This document shows, one piece after another, positions 35,609 to 44,921 of a stretch of DNA of 64,000 nucleotides (positions are counted from its first letter, which is position 1; each line of letters starts with the position of its first letter). The translations under genes and the position numbers were made by a program. The notes below the pieces were generated by a model. That model saw only the letters and a list, made by a program, of their open reading frames with translations. It ran no database searches and was not told the DNA's origin. The stretch spans positions 124,001-188,000 of the forward strand of contig CAUWNS010000001.1 of the NCBI GenBank assembly GCA_963560245.1, in the 5' to 3' direction. Source of the stretch: Pseudoruminococcus_B sp937901805. GTDB lineage: Bacteria > Bacillota > Clostridia > Oscillospirales > Ruminococcaceae.

Positions 35609-35797
35609 ATGAAAAAAAGCACTGTTTTCCTGCTTTCCCTAGTCAGTCTACTTTCCGGAGTCTTGCTCGGGTTCCTGCTTGTCCCCACTAAAAACGGCAT
35701 ACGGATTGTGGGGAGCATTTCCAGTACAGAAAAGACAGACAAAGACCGGCCGGACAAGTGGGAGGATCTCTCTTTTTATAAAGAAGAGGAAGATTAG
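35609..35797 (+). CDS. Small single-pass membrane protein
   Basis: 62 residues. MKKSTVFLLSLVSLL begins one N-terminal membrane helix (to about residue 27) that resembles an uncleaved signal anchor, followed by a charged, soluble tail rich in Asp, Lys and Glu. AGAGG lies 7 bases before the ATG at 35609; an in-frame ATG at 35591 is less well placed. No family recognised. Confidence 0.6.
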   Translation: MKKSTVFLLSLVSLLSGVLLGFLLVPTKNGIRIVGSISSTEKTDKDRPDKWEDLSFYKEEED

Positions 35798-35849
35798 CGG
35801 CAGTTCACGAATCACTTTTTAGAAGCTTTTTTCGAGGAGGTAAATTGTT

Positions 35850-36389
35850 ATGTCAACCTTTTTTGAAATGAATCCAAAACACTTTGATTACAATGTATTC
35901 CGTTTAATCGGGGACAAATGGGGCCTGCTTAGCGCCAAAAAAGAAAGCGAATTTAATATGATGACCGTAAGCTGGGGAACATTCGGGGTGTTGTGGGGAA
36001 AAAACATTGTCAATGTGTTTGTCCGCCCTCAGCGGTATACCTATGAATTTATTGAAAACAGCGACACCTTTACTCTCTGCTTTTTTGACGAGAATTACCA
36101 CAAATCCATGGAAACGGCAGGACGGATTTCCGGAAGAGATTTTGACAAGGTAAAGGAATGCGGATTTACCCCCATCATTGATGGGGATGCCGTCTATTAT
36201 GAAGAGGCAAAGTATGTCTTTATCTGCCGGAAACTCTATCGGGATGCTTTTCACCCTGAACAGTTTACTGACAAGTCCATCCCTGATTCCGTTTATACGG
36301 CCAAAGACTATCATATTTCTTACGTAGGAGAGATCGAACGAATCCTTGTCCGCAGGGAAGAAGAAAAGATAGATAACATTCTATTATAG
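35850..36389 (+). CDS. Flavin reductase family protein
   Basis: 179 residues. The FMN-binding split-barrel pattern is visible in KKESEFNMMTVSWGTFGVLW, VFVRPQRYTYEFIE and FTLCFFDE. These proteins bind FMN and often pass electrons to partners; many from anaerobes are of unknown role. CGAGGAGG precedes the ATG. It is 50 bases behind the small membrane protein gene and may be co-transcribed with it. Confidence 0.88.
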   Translation: MSTFFEMNPKHFDYNVFRLIGDKWGLLSAKKESEFNMMTVSWGTFGVLWGKNIVNVFVRPQRYTYEFIENSDTFTLCFFDENYHKSMETAGRISGRDFDKVKECGFTPIIDGDAVYYEEAKYVFICRKLYRDAFHPEQFTDKSIPDSVYTAKDYHISYVGEIERILVRREEEKIDNILL

Positions 36390-36402
36390 TGAAAAGCATA
36401 GA

Positions 36403-36436
36403 AAAACAGCGCTGCAAAATTTGCAGCGCTGTTTTT
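36403..36436. terminator. Bidirectional terminator
   Basis: AAAACAGCGCTGCAAA paired with its complement, with TTTTTT on the plus side, between the convergent flavin reductase and DUF47 genes. Confidence 0.9.
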
Positions 36437-36440
36437 TGTT

Positions 36441-37067
36441 TTATGAATTTTTCATGATAACGCTCTCTATGACTTTTGCGACATCCTCACAGGATTTGCT
36501 GCAACGTTCAAAACGTCCGAATATCTCTGTCCAGACAATCACTTCCATTGGATCCGCTGAACCATCATACAGGTTATAAATTGCCTTGGTATATAAAGCA
36601 TCCGCCTGCTCCCTCATGGTATGAATCGAAACAATATCATCATGCACCGTCTGAGATTTCCGGAAATGCTTAAACTCCACAACCGCCTTATGCATAGCGG
36701 TACAGCAATCAAAAATCGTATTGGCGAAGGTCAGCGCCTCCGGACGCGGATTCTTGACATGGAACATATAGAAACTGGTCATTGTTTCATCAATATGATC
36801 CGTCACTTCATCCAGCTGATGCGCCAGTTCCAGGATATCTTCCCGATCAATCGGCGTAATGAACTCTTTTGCCAACATCTGCATCATCTCATGCTTTTCA
36901 TCATCGGCAAGCTGTTCCAGTTTATGTACAGAAAGCATCCGCTCTTCCATCTGTCCGATCTGATAATCCGAAAGCATATCCTGCATCAGACGGGATGCTG
37001 CACTTGAGTATTCCACTGCCCGTACAAATACATTAAAATACTCCTCATCTCTTTTTCCTCTTGCCAT
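36441..37067 (-). CDS. DUF47 family protein, PhoU-like partner of the phosphate transporter
   Basis: 208 residues, all helical, with the PhoU-like pattern VKNPRPEALTFANTI, LEQLADDEKHEMM and LAHQLDEVTDHID carrying acidic residues that bind metal in related proteins. DUF47 genes sit beside Pit transporters in many bacteria and are thought to regulate them. Here it lies about 40 bases downstream of the Pit gene's stop? No: it is downstream on the minus strand, after the transporter, so both probably come from one transcript. Confidence 0.9.
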   Translation of the reverse strand: MARGKRDEEYFNVFVRAVEYSSAASRLMQDMLSDYQIGQMEERMLSVHKLEQLADDEKHEMMQMLAKEFITPIDREDILELAHQLDEVTDHIDETMTSFYMFHVKNPRPEALTFANTIFDCCTAMHKAVVEFKHFRKSQTVHDDIVSIHTMREQADALYTKAIYNLYDGSADPMEVIVWTEIFGRFERCSKSCEDVAKVIESVIMKNS

Positions 37068-37109
37068 AAGTAAGAATCCTCCTTAAAAAATCCCTGATAT
37101 TTCACATTC

Positions 37110-38162
37110 CTAAAAGATTTTCATGAACAACATTGCCATTAAATATCCAATAAGACCGCAACCTGGGAAAGTCAACACCCAAGTGAGAATCATTTCCTTT
37201 ACCACGCCCCAATTGACAGAAGAAAGCCGCTTGGCAGCGCCAACGCCCATAATCGCAGTGGTTTTTGTATGAGTAGTACTGACCGGAATTCCTGTAAGGG
37301 AGGAAATAAGCAGACAGCCCGCACCAGCCAGATCGGCGGAAAAGCCCTGATACTTTTCCAGCTTGACCATATCCATACCGACCGCTTTAATAATCCGATA
37401 TCCGCCAATTGAAGTTCCCAACGCCATCACTGCGGAGCAGAGGATCATCAGCCAGATAGGAATCTGGAAGCTGGTGACTTCGCCCTGCCCCTGGGCAAGG
37501 AAGATCCCAAGCATAAAGACACCCATAAACTTCTGGCCATCCTGCGCACCGTGCATAAAAGCCATTGCAGCGCCGCCCCCAATCTGAGCATAACGGAAAA
37601 ACGGCGTTGTTTTATTCCTGTTTAAGTCCCGGCAGAAGAATTCTGTCAGCCGCACTGTACCAAATCCCATTGCGAATCCAAGAAGCGTAGAGAGAACCAG
37701 CCCATAGAGAACTTTTACCCATTCCCCGCCATTAATCCCACCAAAACCGCCATGCAGAGCAATTGCGGCGCCAGAAATGCCGGCAATCAAGGCGTGGCTT
37801 TCGCTGGTGGGAATTCCAAACCACCATGCAGCGGTTGCCCAGGTTACAATTGCAAAAAGCGCTGCACACAGTGCAACCAAAGCCTGGTGGGTATCTCCGC
37901 CAAAGTCCACCATATTATAGATGGTTTCTGCAACGGTTGCATTCAGCATTGTCATGACCAGGACGCCGAGAAAATTAAAAACAGCAGCCATAAATATAGC
38001 GGCTCTCGGTTTCATGGAACGAGTAGAAACACAGGTGGCAATTGCATTTGGGGCATCCGTCCAGCCATTGACCATAATGACGCCCAGCGTCAGCAAAACC
38101 GTTATGGCCAGTGCAGGATTATGCATAATTGAACTGATAAACTCCCCCAGCGATATACTCAT
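37110..38162 (-). CDS. Inorganic phosphate transporter, Pit family
   Basis: 350 residues in about ten membrane helices. The two PiT signature repeats are visible as VNGWTDAPNAIATCVSTRSM near the N terminus and GVGAAKRLSSVNWGVV near the C terminus, with GIPVSTTHT and GIPTSESHAL between. It imports phosphate or metal phosphate with a cation, at low affinity. It is the first gene of a two-gene unit with the DUF47 protein. Confidence 0.94.
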   Translation of the reverse strand: MSISLGEFISSIMHNPALAITVLLTLGVIMVNGWTDAPNAIATCVSTRSMKPRAAIFMAAVFNFLGVLVMTMLNATVAETIYNMVDFGGDTHQALVALCAALFAIVTWATAAWWFGIPTSESHALIAGISGAAIALHGGFGGINGGEWVKVLYGLVLSTLLGFAMGFGTVRLTEFFCRDLNRNKTTPFFRYAQIGGGAAMAFMHGAQDGQKFMGVFMLGIFLAQGQGEVTSFQIPIWLMILCSAVMALGTSIGGYRIIKAVGMDMVKLEKYQGFSADLAGAGCLLISSLTGIPVSTTHTKTTAIMGVGAAKRLSSVNWGVVKEMILTWVLTFPGCGLIGYLMAMLFMKIF

Positions 38163-38382
38163 TGTGGGTTCCTGCCTTTCTTTACAGATTCTTTTTCTTT
38201 TTCTTTCCTGAATTTAATATTATTGTATCATAATTAGAATGGAGTGCATATTGTTTTTTTCCCTACGCTTTTCCAAATTTCGCAATTTATTTCAAGACAA
38301 TTTGCTCAAATGAACAATTTCGCGAAATTTTTAAAATTCCACCGCTGTTTTTTTCAGAGAGATCCCTTGCCAGTTTCCAGAC

Positions 38383-38427
38383 AAAAAATCTCCGCAAACC
38401 ATCCTCCTGGTTTACGGAGATTTTTTT
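38383..38427. terminator. Terminator of the three-gene unknown cluster
   Basis: AAAAAATCTCCG.AAACC and its complement around an 8-base loop, with T runs on both strands, 6 bases beyond the stop at 38434. Confidence 0.85.
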
Positions 38428-38433
38428 CCGTTT

Positions 38434-38814
38434 TCATAGAAGTAAATAAAGCAGCGCCAATGTCAAAAGCATATCCTGCTCATCATTATTCAGTAATACC
38501 AGTAGCAAAGCCAAAATCAAAATTGTATCTGAAGAGCCTTTCAAAGAATCCAAAAGCCCCTTAATGCCGGAAAAGGACGAGAGCTGCTGAGCAGATGAAG
38601 GATGTCCCTGGGTGGAAACAGGTGAAGGAGGAGAAATTGGGCGCTGAAACGGGTTATGTACGGACTGTCTGCGGGAGGACGTCCTCTCTTGTCCATGAGC
38701 GACCGGCCCTGCACCTCCGGTCTGCACGGCATTGTTTGCCCGCCGCTGCATCTCATGGACTCGCCGGATAGCGTCCTGCTGCATCCGAAGCATATCTGCA
38801 TCCGAATAGGCCAT
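38434..38814 (-). CDS. Unknown protein with a hydrophobic C terminus (cluster gene 3)
   Basis: 126 residues. A polar, helical N terminus (ADMLRMQQDAIRRVHEMQRR) and a Pro/Ser/Gln-rich middle lead to a C-terminal block with two Leu-rich hydrophobic stretches around NNDEQ. It starts in the stop codon of the preceding gene. I recognise no named family; the Leu-rich C-terminal pattern seems to recur in Clostridia, from memory. Membrane association is likely. Confidence 0.65.
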   Translation of the reverse strand: MAYSDADMLRMQQDAIRRVHEMQRRANNAVQTGGAGPVAHGQERTSSRRQSVHNPFQRPISPPSPVSTQGHPSSAQQLSSFSGIKGLLDSLKGSSDTILILALLLVLLNNDEQDMLLTLALLYLLL

Positions 38815-39299
38815 CAGCGCTCACCCCCCGATCCGAACAGCCCGCTTTGCACAAACATTGGCAGCAAGCTTGCAAGCTTCATCAGTTTCAGCGCCTCGTC
38901 CACCCGATTCTGCCGTTCTGGACGCAAATGGGGTTTGAGCGATTTAAGCAGCACCGTATTTTTATCGTCCTGATTATAAGCGGACAACGCCTGCTGGATT
39001 TTCATAATCATACCGACATCCAGACCGGCAAGAGGATTGGATGAAGTTTTCCCGGATGAACCCTGATTTGTTCCCGCAGAATCTGCTCCCGCGCCGGACA
39101 GCATGGACATCAAGCCGGACAAATCCGGCATCTGGTTCCCCTGTCCATTTTGCGCAGAAGAGGCAGGTGGGGTATCCGGCCCTCCTCCCCCGCCGTTTGT
39201 TCCCCCGGATGAAGACAATGCAGAGGCGAGCTGCTGCAGCTTTTGCATCCCATCCTCACTGGACAAGAAAGCATTGAGCTGGTTTGTCAAATCATCCAC
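38814..39299 (-). CDS. Unknown Gly/Ser-rich protein (cluster gene 2)
   Basis: 161 residues. N-terminal helix LTNQLNAFLSSEDGMQKLQQL, a low-complexity Gly/Pro/Ser/Asn linker, then a helical C terminus (LLKSLKPHLRPERQNRVDEA and KLMKLASLLPMFVQSG). No enzyme motif or signal peptide. It is 4 bases from cluster gene 1 and overlaps gene 3 by one base, so the three are co-expressed. Function unknown. Confidence 0.65.
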   Translation of the reverse strand: MDDLTNQLNAFLSSEDGMQKLQQLASALSSSGGTNGGGGGPDTPPASSAQNGQGNQMPDLSGLMSMLSGAGADSAGTNQGSSGKTSSNPLAGLDVGMIMKIQQALSAYNQDDKNTVLLKSLKPHLRPERQNRVDEALKLMKLASLLPMFVQSGLFGSGGER

Positions 39300-39303
39300 G
39301 CCA

Positions 39304-39531
39304 TCATCCCCTCTTTATTTTTTTGATAATTTCATCAACGCTTTTCCCACGCATCAGATCCTGCAATGCTTCCGGATTTTTTTTGAGAGTCTGGAGCAAG
39401 TTGGGGTCCGCAGATTCCTGCAAATGGTTGTACTTTCCATTTTGAATATCACTCATTAATTTTTCGGGAGTTGTTCCAAGTTTTTTAGCCGCAAGAGAGA
39501 GCAGTGCATTCATATTTTTCTGAGAATCCAT
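39304..39531 (-). CDS. Unknown small helical protein (cluster gene 1)
   Basis: 75 residues, charged and helical (MNALLSLAAKKLGTTPEKL, EALQDLMRGKSVDEIIKKI), basic overall at the C terminus, with no membrane segment. It shares with gene 2 the pattern of an N-terminal amphipathic helix. First gene of the unit. No family recognised. Confidence 0.65.
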   Translation of the reverse strand: MDSQKNMNALLSLAAKKLGTTPEKLMSDIQNGKYNHLQESADPNLLQTLKKNPEALQDLMRGKSVDEIIKKIKRG

Positions 39532-39661
39532 ACAAAAACCTCCGTTTCAGTTTCAAAACTGACAATGCCCGCATCTGACTTTACAGGCATAGACAATGCT
39601 GTTATTATTTTTATGTGGAGTTTTTCAGAAATAGAAGGCGCAGAGGAGGAGAATCGTATTT

Positions 39662-40141
39662 ATGAGAATCGTAGCTGTTTCGGATTCCCACGGAGACTTT
39701 TATCATCTAAACAGAGTTATAGAACTGGAACCGGATGCCGACTGTTTTCTTTTTTTAGGAGACAGAAAAAAAGAATTGGACGATATACGGTGTCTGTACC
39801 CCCAAAAAATCATACTCAGTGTAAGGGGGAACTGTGATCTTTCCTGCGACGACAAAGATACCGATATCCTGATGCAAAATGGGAGAACCATTATATATAC
39901 CCACGGACATCTATACAATGCAAAAATGACCAAAGAGAAACTTCTGGAACTTGGAAAAAGAAAACAGGCAGATATGGTATTGTACGGCCATACCCATATT
40001 CCGGATATTCTTTATCGGGACGGGATCTATCTTGTCAATCCAGGAAGCGTCGGTATGCCCAAAACAGGAGAACCGACCTATGCGATCATTGATTTTACTC
40101 CGGAACGGCTGGTTCCGGTAATCAAACCCATTCGTGAATAA
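39662..40141 (+). CDS. YfcE/MJ0936-type metallophosphoesterase
   Basis: 159 residues. SDSHGD, GDRKKE, RGNCD, YTHGHLY and GHTHIPD provide the metal-binding set of YfcE-type phosphodiesterases; GDRKKE replaces the usual GDxxx. Related enzymes hydrolyse artificial phosphodiesters; the natural substrate is not known. The downstream birA start is 13 bases beyond its stop. Confidence 0.92.
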   Translation: MRIVAVSDSHGDFYHLNRVIELEPDADCFLFLGDRKKELDDIRCLYPQKIILSVRGNCDLSCDDKDTDILMQNGRTIIYTHGHLYNAKMTKEKLLELGKRKQADMVLYGHTHIPDILYRDGIYLVNPGSVGMPKTGEPTYAIIDFTPERLVPVIKPIRE

Positions 40142-40154
40142 GGGGAATCCATTT

Positions 40155-40928
40155 ATGAAACTGCATCATCTGCATACCAAAAAACTCGGTCAAAATTTTT
40201 TATATTTTGATAGTTTAGGCTCCACCAATGATTATCTGAAAGAACACGCAATGGAACTTCCCGACGGCACCGCAGTGGTTACCGCCAACCAAACCGCAGG
40301 AAAGGGGCGTCTGGGCCGAAGCTGGCAAATGCGGCTGGGAGATTCCCTTGCGATGAGCATCCTGTTTCGCCCGGCCCCCGCCGAGCATGCCGCCATTATG
40401 CCGGTACTGTGTGGAATCGCAGCAGCCCGGGCAATTTCTGCACTATGCGGCACACAGGTATTCATCAAATGGCCAAACGACTTAATCATTGGAGGCAGGA
40501 AAATCACAGGGATATTGTGTGAAAGCAGGATAGTCGGAAACAGTGGATTCCTCATCTGCGGCATTGGGGTAAACACCCATGCCGCAGAGGGATACTACCG
40601 AGAATGCGGATTGCCTTATGCCGGCTCTATTCAAATGTGCACAGGTGTTTCCGTCTCCCATGAAGAGCTTGCCTGTCGAATCCTGGAAGAACTGGAAATG
40701 ATATATGAGCAATTTTGCAAAGACGGTTTTTCATCCCTTGTCGATGAATATTCTTCTCTTTGTATTAATCTTGGCAGAGAGGTACGAGTTATCTACCGGG
40801 AACGCGAGGTGCTTGGAAAAGCAGTCGCCATTCAGGAAAACGGCGCGCTGAAAGTTCAGACAGAACAGGGGATTCTCTCCGTCTCATCAGGGGAGGCTTC
40901 TGTCCGGGGAATTTATGGATATGTATAA
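40155..40928 (+). CDS. birA: Biotin--[acetyl-CoA-carboxylase] ligase, without DNA-binding domain
   Basis: 257 residues. FDSLGSTNDYLKEHA, the biotinoyl-adenylate loop GKGRLGRSW and KWPNDL are diagnostic, and a C-terminal SH3-like domain is present. There is no N-terminal helix-turn-helix, so it should act only as ligase and not as the Bio repressor. AAGGGGA 8 bases upstream supports the ATG at 40155. Confidence 0.95.
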   Translation: MKLHHLHTKKLGQNFLYFDSLGSTNDYLKEHAMELPDGTAVVTANQTAGKGRLGRSWQMRLGDSLAMSILFRPAPAEHAAIMPVLCGIAAARAISALCGTQVFIKWPNDLIIGGRKITGILCESRIVGNSGFLICGIGVNTHAAEGYYRECGLPYAGSIQMCTGVSVSHEELACRILEELEMIYEQFCKDGFSSLVDEYSSLCINLGREVRVIYREREVLGKAVAIQENGALKVQTEQGILSVSSGEASVRGIYGYV

Positions 40929-40940
40929 CTTACATAGTGC

Positions 40941-40978
40941 AAAAAAGCAGCGTGCAGAAATTCTGCACGCTGCTTTTT
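40941..40978. terminator. Bidirectional terminator
   Basis: A 16-bp stem AAAAAGCAGCGTGCAG and complement, with T runs on both strands, between convergent birA and the O-antigen-ligase-like gene. Confidence 0.9.
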
Positions 40979-41012
40979 CATCTTATCGTTATCCGTTTTA
41001 CCGTCTTCTTTT

Positions 41013-42167
41013 TTATGCTGGTTCCGGCGAAAGGACACCAGAAAGTGAAAAAATTGTCATCGCCAGCATACCCGTCTGTATCCACAAATAGGTGACATCA
41101 GTCATCCCGTGCAGCAGAACCACCGCAAGCTGTCCTACAATTAAAATACACAGCTTTTTATCATACTGATATTGGAAAGCTTCTATCAAGGGCCGCAGCA
41201 ACTGCAGCATAAAACAGAGGAACAAACCCGTTCCAATCACACCAAAATCCAAAATGAGATTTAAATACAGATTATGCGCATGCGTGGTCTGAAACGACTG
41301 GTATTTTACATAGGCATCCATATACCCCAAAACGCCATGTCCAAACCAGGGACTGTCCTGAATCCCCTTAACCGTAGTTTCCCAGATTTCCTCCCTTAAG
41401 CCAAGGGTTTTCCAAAATTCCGCAATCCGAGGAAACAGACCGGGTATGGTCAGGATTAAAATTCCACCCAGCAGCATACCGGAAAAAATCAGGTAAAACC
41501 CTGTTTTCCGGCTGTAGAGCAATGTGACGACCAGCACCCCGCCGCAAAGCGCCGCAAGAGACGACATACTTCCGCTCAGGTAGATGCCCAGTCCTGCACA
41601 CAGAATAAAAAAACAGTAATACCACCGACATTCCGGACGAGTTAAAAGCTTATAGATACTCAACATCACTGCCATACCCATCATAGAACCATAGTAATTG
41701 GCATTGAAATAGAAGGAAGCTGTACGGTACTGTACGGCAAACGGATCGTCATGGTGAACGATAAACTGGACAAGACCCACCAAAGTCCCCAGCACACTGA
41801 CAACCAAACACAAATCCGCCATTGTTTCAAACAGAGGTTTTGTCAATACCGCCCTTACAAAAAAAACATAGAACACAAGCAAAATAAACAGCAGTCCCGT
41901 GCCCACGCCAATCCAGAAGCCACGCACGACAGGGACGATTACAACCAGTGAAAGCAAAATCATCATAGTTTTAAAGCCGCGTGCAACAAACATCTTTTCC
42001 CGCAAGACTTTATGGGAAAACAAATAAACCACACAGACAAGCGCCATAAGCGCAGACAAAACAAACGGCAGAAAAGTCGAAACTGCGGCAAGACAAAGGA
42101 GTTTTTCCTCCACGCGAAACGAAGAAAACGAATGCTTGATTTGAAGAAAATAAGAACTGATTTTCAT
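41013..42167 (-). CDS. O-antigen ligase family (Wzy/WaaL-like) membrane protein
   Basis: 384 residues in about ten to eleven membrane helices. The C-terminal half shows the family motif HAHNLYLNLILDFGVIG, and AALCGGVLV and LLYSRKTG segments fit the Wzy_C domain. Such proteins polymerise or ligate surface glycans outside the membrane; in a Gram-positive cell the target may be a wall or capsule polymer. No glycosyltransferase genes adjoin it. AAAGGGAG fixes the ATG at 42167. Confidence 0.82.
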   Translation of the reverse strand: MKISSYFLQIKHSFSSFRVEEKLLCLAAVSTFLPFVLSALMALVCVVYLFSHKVLREKMFVARGFKTMMILLSLVVIVPVVRGFWIGVGTGLLFILLVFYVFFVRAVLTKPLFETMADLCLVVSVLGTLVGLVQFIVHHDDPFAVQYRTASFYFNANYYGSMMGMAVMLSIYKLLTRPECRWYYCFFILCAGLGIYLSGSMSSLAALCGGVLVVTLLYSRKTGFYLIFSGMLLGGILILTIPGLFPRIAEFWKTLGLREEIWETTVKGIQDSPWFGHGVLGYMDAYVKYQSFQTTHAHNLYLNLILDFGVIGTGLFLCFMLQLLRPLIEAFQYQYDKKLCILIVGQLAVVLLHGMTDVTYLWIQTGMLAMTIFSLSGVLSPEPA

Positions 42168-42461
42168 AAATTGACTCCCTTTAGATCCGCGTCCAATTCT
42201 GCCCCGATCGCTCTGCAATTATGGAGTATTTTAACATATGTCCCATTCCTTTTCAATGAAACCTGCCGGATTGCAGGGGTTCTTATACCATTCTTAAGAT
42301 TTTTGGTTGATTTTCTACCTAAAAGCTGTTAAAAAAATATTTAATTTGCAAGTGCTCGCCATTTTATATTAAAATAAAATGAAGAAACTCCAAGTTTTTG
42401 GAGAAACCCCCGTCATCTCGTTTGTAAATCCTGTTATCAAATTTATATTGGAGGTTTTTTT

Positions 42462-43805
42462 GTGGCTTCGTTGAACTGGTTTCACCGCCGGCATATGCCC
42501 GGCGGTGCGAATGTCCCTCATTTTAAACATACATCGGAATGTGCGACTGCACTTTTTCCAACCCCTTCTAAGGTCTGTATCCCTATGCAGCAGCACATCG
42601 GCGCTCCCTGTGATCCCGTTGTCAAAGTTGGGGACACTGTCAAGGCCGGGCAGCTGATTGGGGACAGCCCGTCCCCGGTATCTGCACCGATTCATGCCAG
42701 CATTTCCGGAAAAGTGACCGCAATCGGGGAGATTCTGATGCCTTTCGGCACAAAGTGCACCACTGTCACTATCACTTCAGACGGTGAAAATACGCTGGAT
42801 ACTTCCTTATGCCCGCCTACACTTGACAGCAAAGAGGACTTTCTCAAAGCCATCCGCTCTTCCGGACTGGTGGGGCTTGGAGGCGCGGGATTTCCCACCT
42901 CGATTAAGCTCAACCCCAAAAACATCCAGGAAGTCAACACTTTGATCATCAACGGCGCTGAATGCGAACCGTTTATCACCTCCGACTACCGGGAATTTAT
43001 GGAAAACACGGACGACGTGATAGAGGGAATCCTGCTGGTAAAAAAATTCCTGGATATGAATGACGTCTACATAGGAATCGAAAACAACAAGCCGGAAGCC
43101 ATTCGGCTGATGACCAAAAAGCTGGCGGATTATCCGGAGATCCATGTCGTAACCCTGAAGTCCCGCTATCCGCAGGGCGCGGAAAAAGTCCTCATCTACG
43201 AGGTGAGCGGAAAAATAGTCCCGGAAGGAAAACTTCCCGCGGATGTGGGGGTACTGGTGATGAACGTCGCGAGCATTGGGTTTTTAAACCGCTACTGCAA
43301 AACCGGAGTCCCGCTGATCTCCAAACGGCTGACCATCGACGGCAGCGCTATTTTACACCGCAAAAATATCCGCGTCCCGATTGGCACTATGATTTCCGAT
43401 GTAGCGCAGTACTGCGGCGGGTATACCCAGCCGGCGAAAAAAATCCTGATGGGCGGCCCAATGATGGGAACAGCCCTATACACCGATGAATTTCCCATAT
43501 TAAAACAGAACAACGCCATCCTGTTTTTTGGGGAGGAAGACCTGCCCAAACACAACCGCCAAACCTCCTGTATCCGCTGTGGGCGCTGTGTGCGCGCCTG
43601 TCCAATGTCCCTAATGCCCTTGGAAGTGGAGCGGGCATACCGGCAGGATGATATCCCCGCGCTGCAATCCCTTAAGGCGGTGATCTGCATGGAGTGCGGG
43701 AGCTGCGAATACAGCTGTCCTGCCAAGCGCCCTCTGGTTTCCGTCATGCGCCTGTCCAAGCAGGCGATACGAAATGCAGCTGCAAAACAGAAAAAAACAG
43801 ATTAA
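42462..43805 (+). CDS. rnfC: Rnf complex subunit C
   Basis: 447 residues, starting at GTG with GGAGG 7 bases upstream. An N-terminal biotinyl-like segment (GDTVKAGQLIGD), an NADH/FMN-binding Rossmann region (LGGAGFPTSIKL, GAECEPFITSDY) and two 4Fe-4S clusters (CIRCGRCVRACP, CMECGSCEYSCP) are present. It is the NAD-binding subunit of the ion-translocating ferredoxin:NAD+ oxidoreductase at the membrane. First gene of the operon; a 159-base gap, unusually long for this operon, separates it from rnfD. Confidence 0.96.
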   Translation: MASLNWFHRRHMPGGANVPHFKHTSECATALFPTPSKVCIPMQQHIGAPCDPVVKVGDTVKAGQLIGDSPSPVSAPIHASISGKVTAIGEILMPFGTKCTTVTITSDGENTLDTSLCPPTLDSKEDFLKAIRSSGLVGLGGAGFPTSIKLNPKNIQEVNTLIINGAECEPFITSDYREFMENTDDVIEGILLVKKFLDMNDVYIGIENNKPEAIRLMTKKLADYPEIHVVTLKSRYPQGAEKVLIYEVSGKIVPEGKLPADVGVLVMNVASIGFLNRYCKTGVPLISKRLTIDGSAILHRKNIRVPIGTMISDVAQYCGGYTQPAKKILMGGPMMGTALYTDEFPILKQNNAILFFGEEDLPKHNRQTSCIRCGRCVRACPMSLMPLEVERAYRQDDIPALQSLKAVICMECGSCEYSCPAKRPLVSVMRLSKQAIRNAAAKQKKTD

Positions 43806-43964
43806 TATGGGCTGTTTACCTTTTTCAATTTGACAAAACCAACATTTTTTCCGAGATTTCTCTGAAATCCGGATCGTTTTGAGGAAAAAGGCAAACCCTG
43901 CTTCGGACTGCTTTGGGAAAAGCAAGCCAAAATTGCAAACAAAAAATAAGGGAGGTTTCCTTTT

Positions 43965-44921
43965 GTGGAAAATAAACTCATCGTATCCTCGTCGCCGCAT
44001 TTAAAAAGCGACAGCAGTACCGCCGGCATCATGCGTGACGTCATCATTGCGCTTGTCCCTACCCTGATCGCCTCGGTCATCCTATTTGGATTCCGCGCAC
44101 TGGTGGTCACTGCTACCTGCGTGCTGTTCTGTATTGTGTTTGAATACCTGTTTAACCGGATTATCAAACGGGAACAGACGGTTGGGGACTTTTCCGCCGT
44201 TGTCACGGGGCTGTTGCTCGCCTTTAACCTGCCGACAACCCTTCCCCTTTGGATGTGCGTGATTGGATCCTTTGTCTCCATTGTCATTGCAAAGCAGCTG
44301 TTCGGCGGGCTTGGGCAGAATTTCGCAAACCCCGCCCTTGTAGGACGCATTGTCCTGATGATCTCCTTTGCCACACAGATGTCTACCTGGGCAGCCCCTT
44401 TTTACTACCGTCAGCCGGAAATCGTCACATCGGCAACGCCGCTTGCAGTCATTCCGCAGGTGATAAACGGAGAGCTGTCCGCAGACAATCTGCCAGCGCT
44501 TTCCGACCTGCTGCTGGGAACCACCGGCGGCTGCCTGGGTGAGACCTGCGCCATTACACTGATTCTTGGCGGTATTTACCTTGTCGCACGCAGGGTGATC
44601 TCCCCTGCCGCCCCCCTCGCCTTTATCGGCACGGTTTTTGTGTTTACTGCACTGATGGGCGCTTACCCTGTACACCAGATTTTATCCGGAGGGCTGCTGC
44701 TGGGCGCTATCTTTATGGCGACGGACTATGTTACCACCCCGGTCACATTTTGGGGGAAAATCATCTTTGGAATCGGCTGCGGCCTGATCACATGTCTTAT
44801 CCGCCTGTTTGGTTCCTTTGCGGAAGGGGTTTCCTTCTCCATTATCCTGATGAACATCCTGACCCCTTACATTGACCAGTGGACCCGTTCCAAACCGTTT
44901 GGAGGTGTCAAAACAGCATGA
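43965..44921 (+). CDS. rnfD: Rnf complex subunit D
   Basis: 318 residues, mostly membrane helices. The covalent FMN site is expected in the SATPLA segment (TSATPLAVIP), and FGGLGQNFANPAL is conserved. It passes electrons inside the membrane part of the complex. GTG start with GGGAGG 9 bases upstream; its stop overlaps the rnfG start as ATGA. Confidence 0.95.
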   Translation: MENKLIVSSSPHLKSDSSTAGIMRDVIIALVPTLIASVILFGFRALVVTATCVLFCIVFEYLFNRIIKREQTVGDFSAVVTGLLLAFNLPTTLPLWMCVIGSFVSIVIAKQLFGGLGQNFANPALVGRIVLMISFATQMSTWAAPFYYRQPEIVTSATPLAVIPQVINGELSADNLPALSDLLLGTTGGCLGETCAITLILGGIYLVARRVISPAAPLAFIGTVFVFTALMGAYPVHQILSGGLLLGAIFMATDYVTTPVTFWGKIIFGIGCGLITCLIRLFGSFAEGVSFSIILMNILTPYIDQWTRSKPFGGVKTA

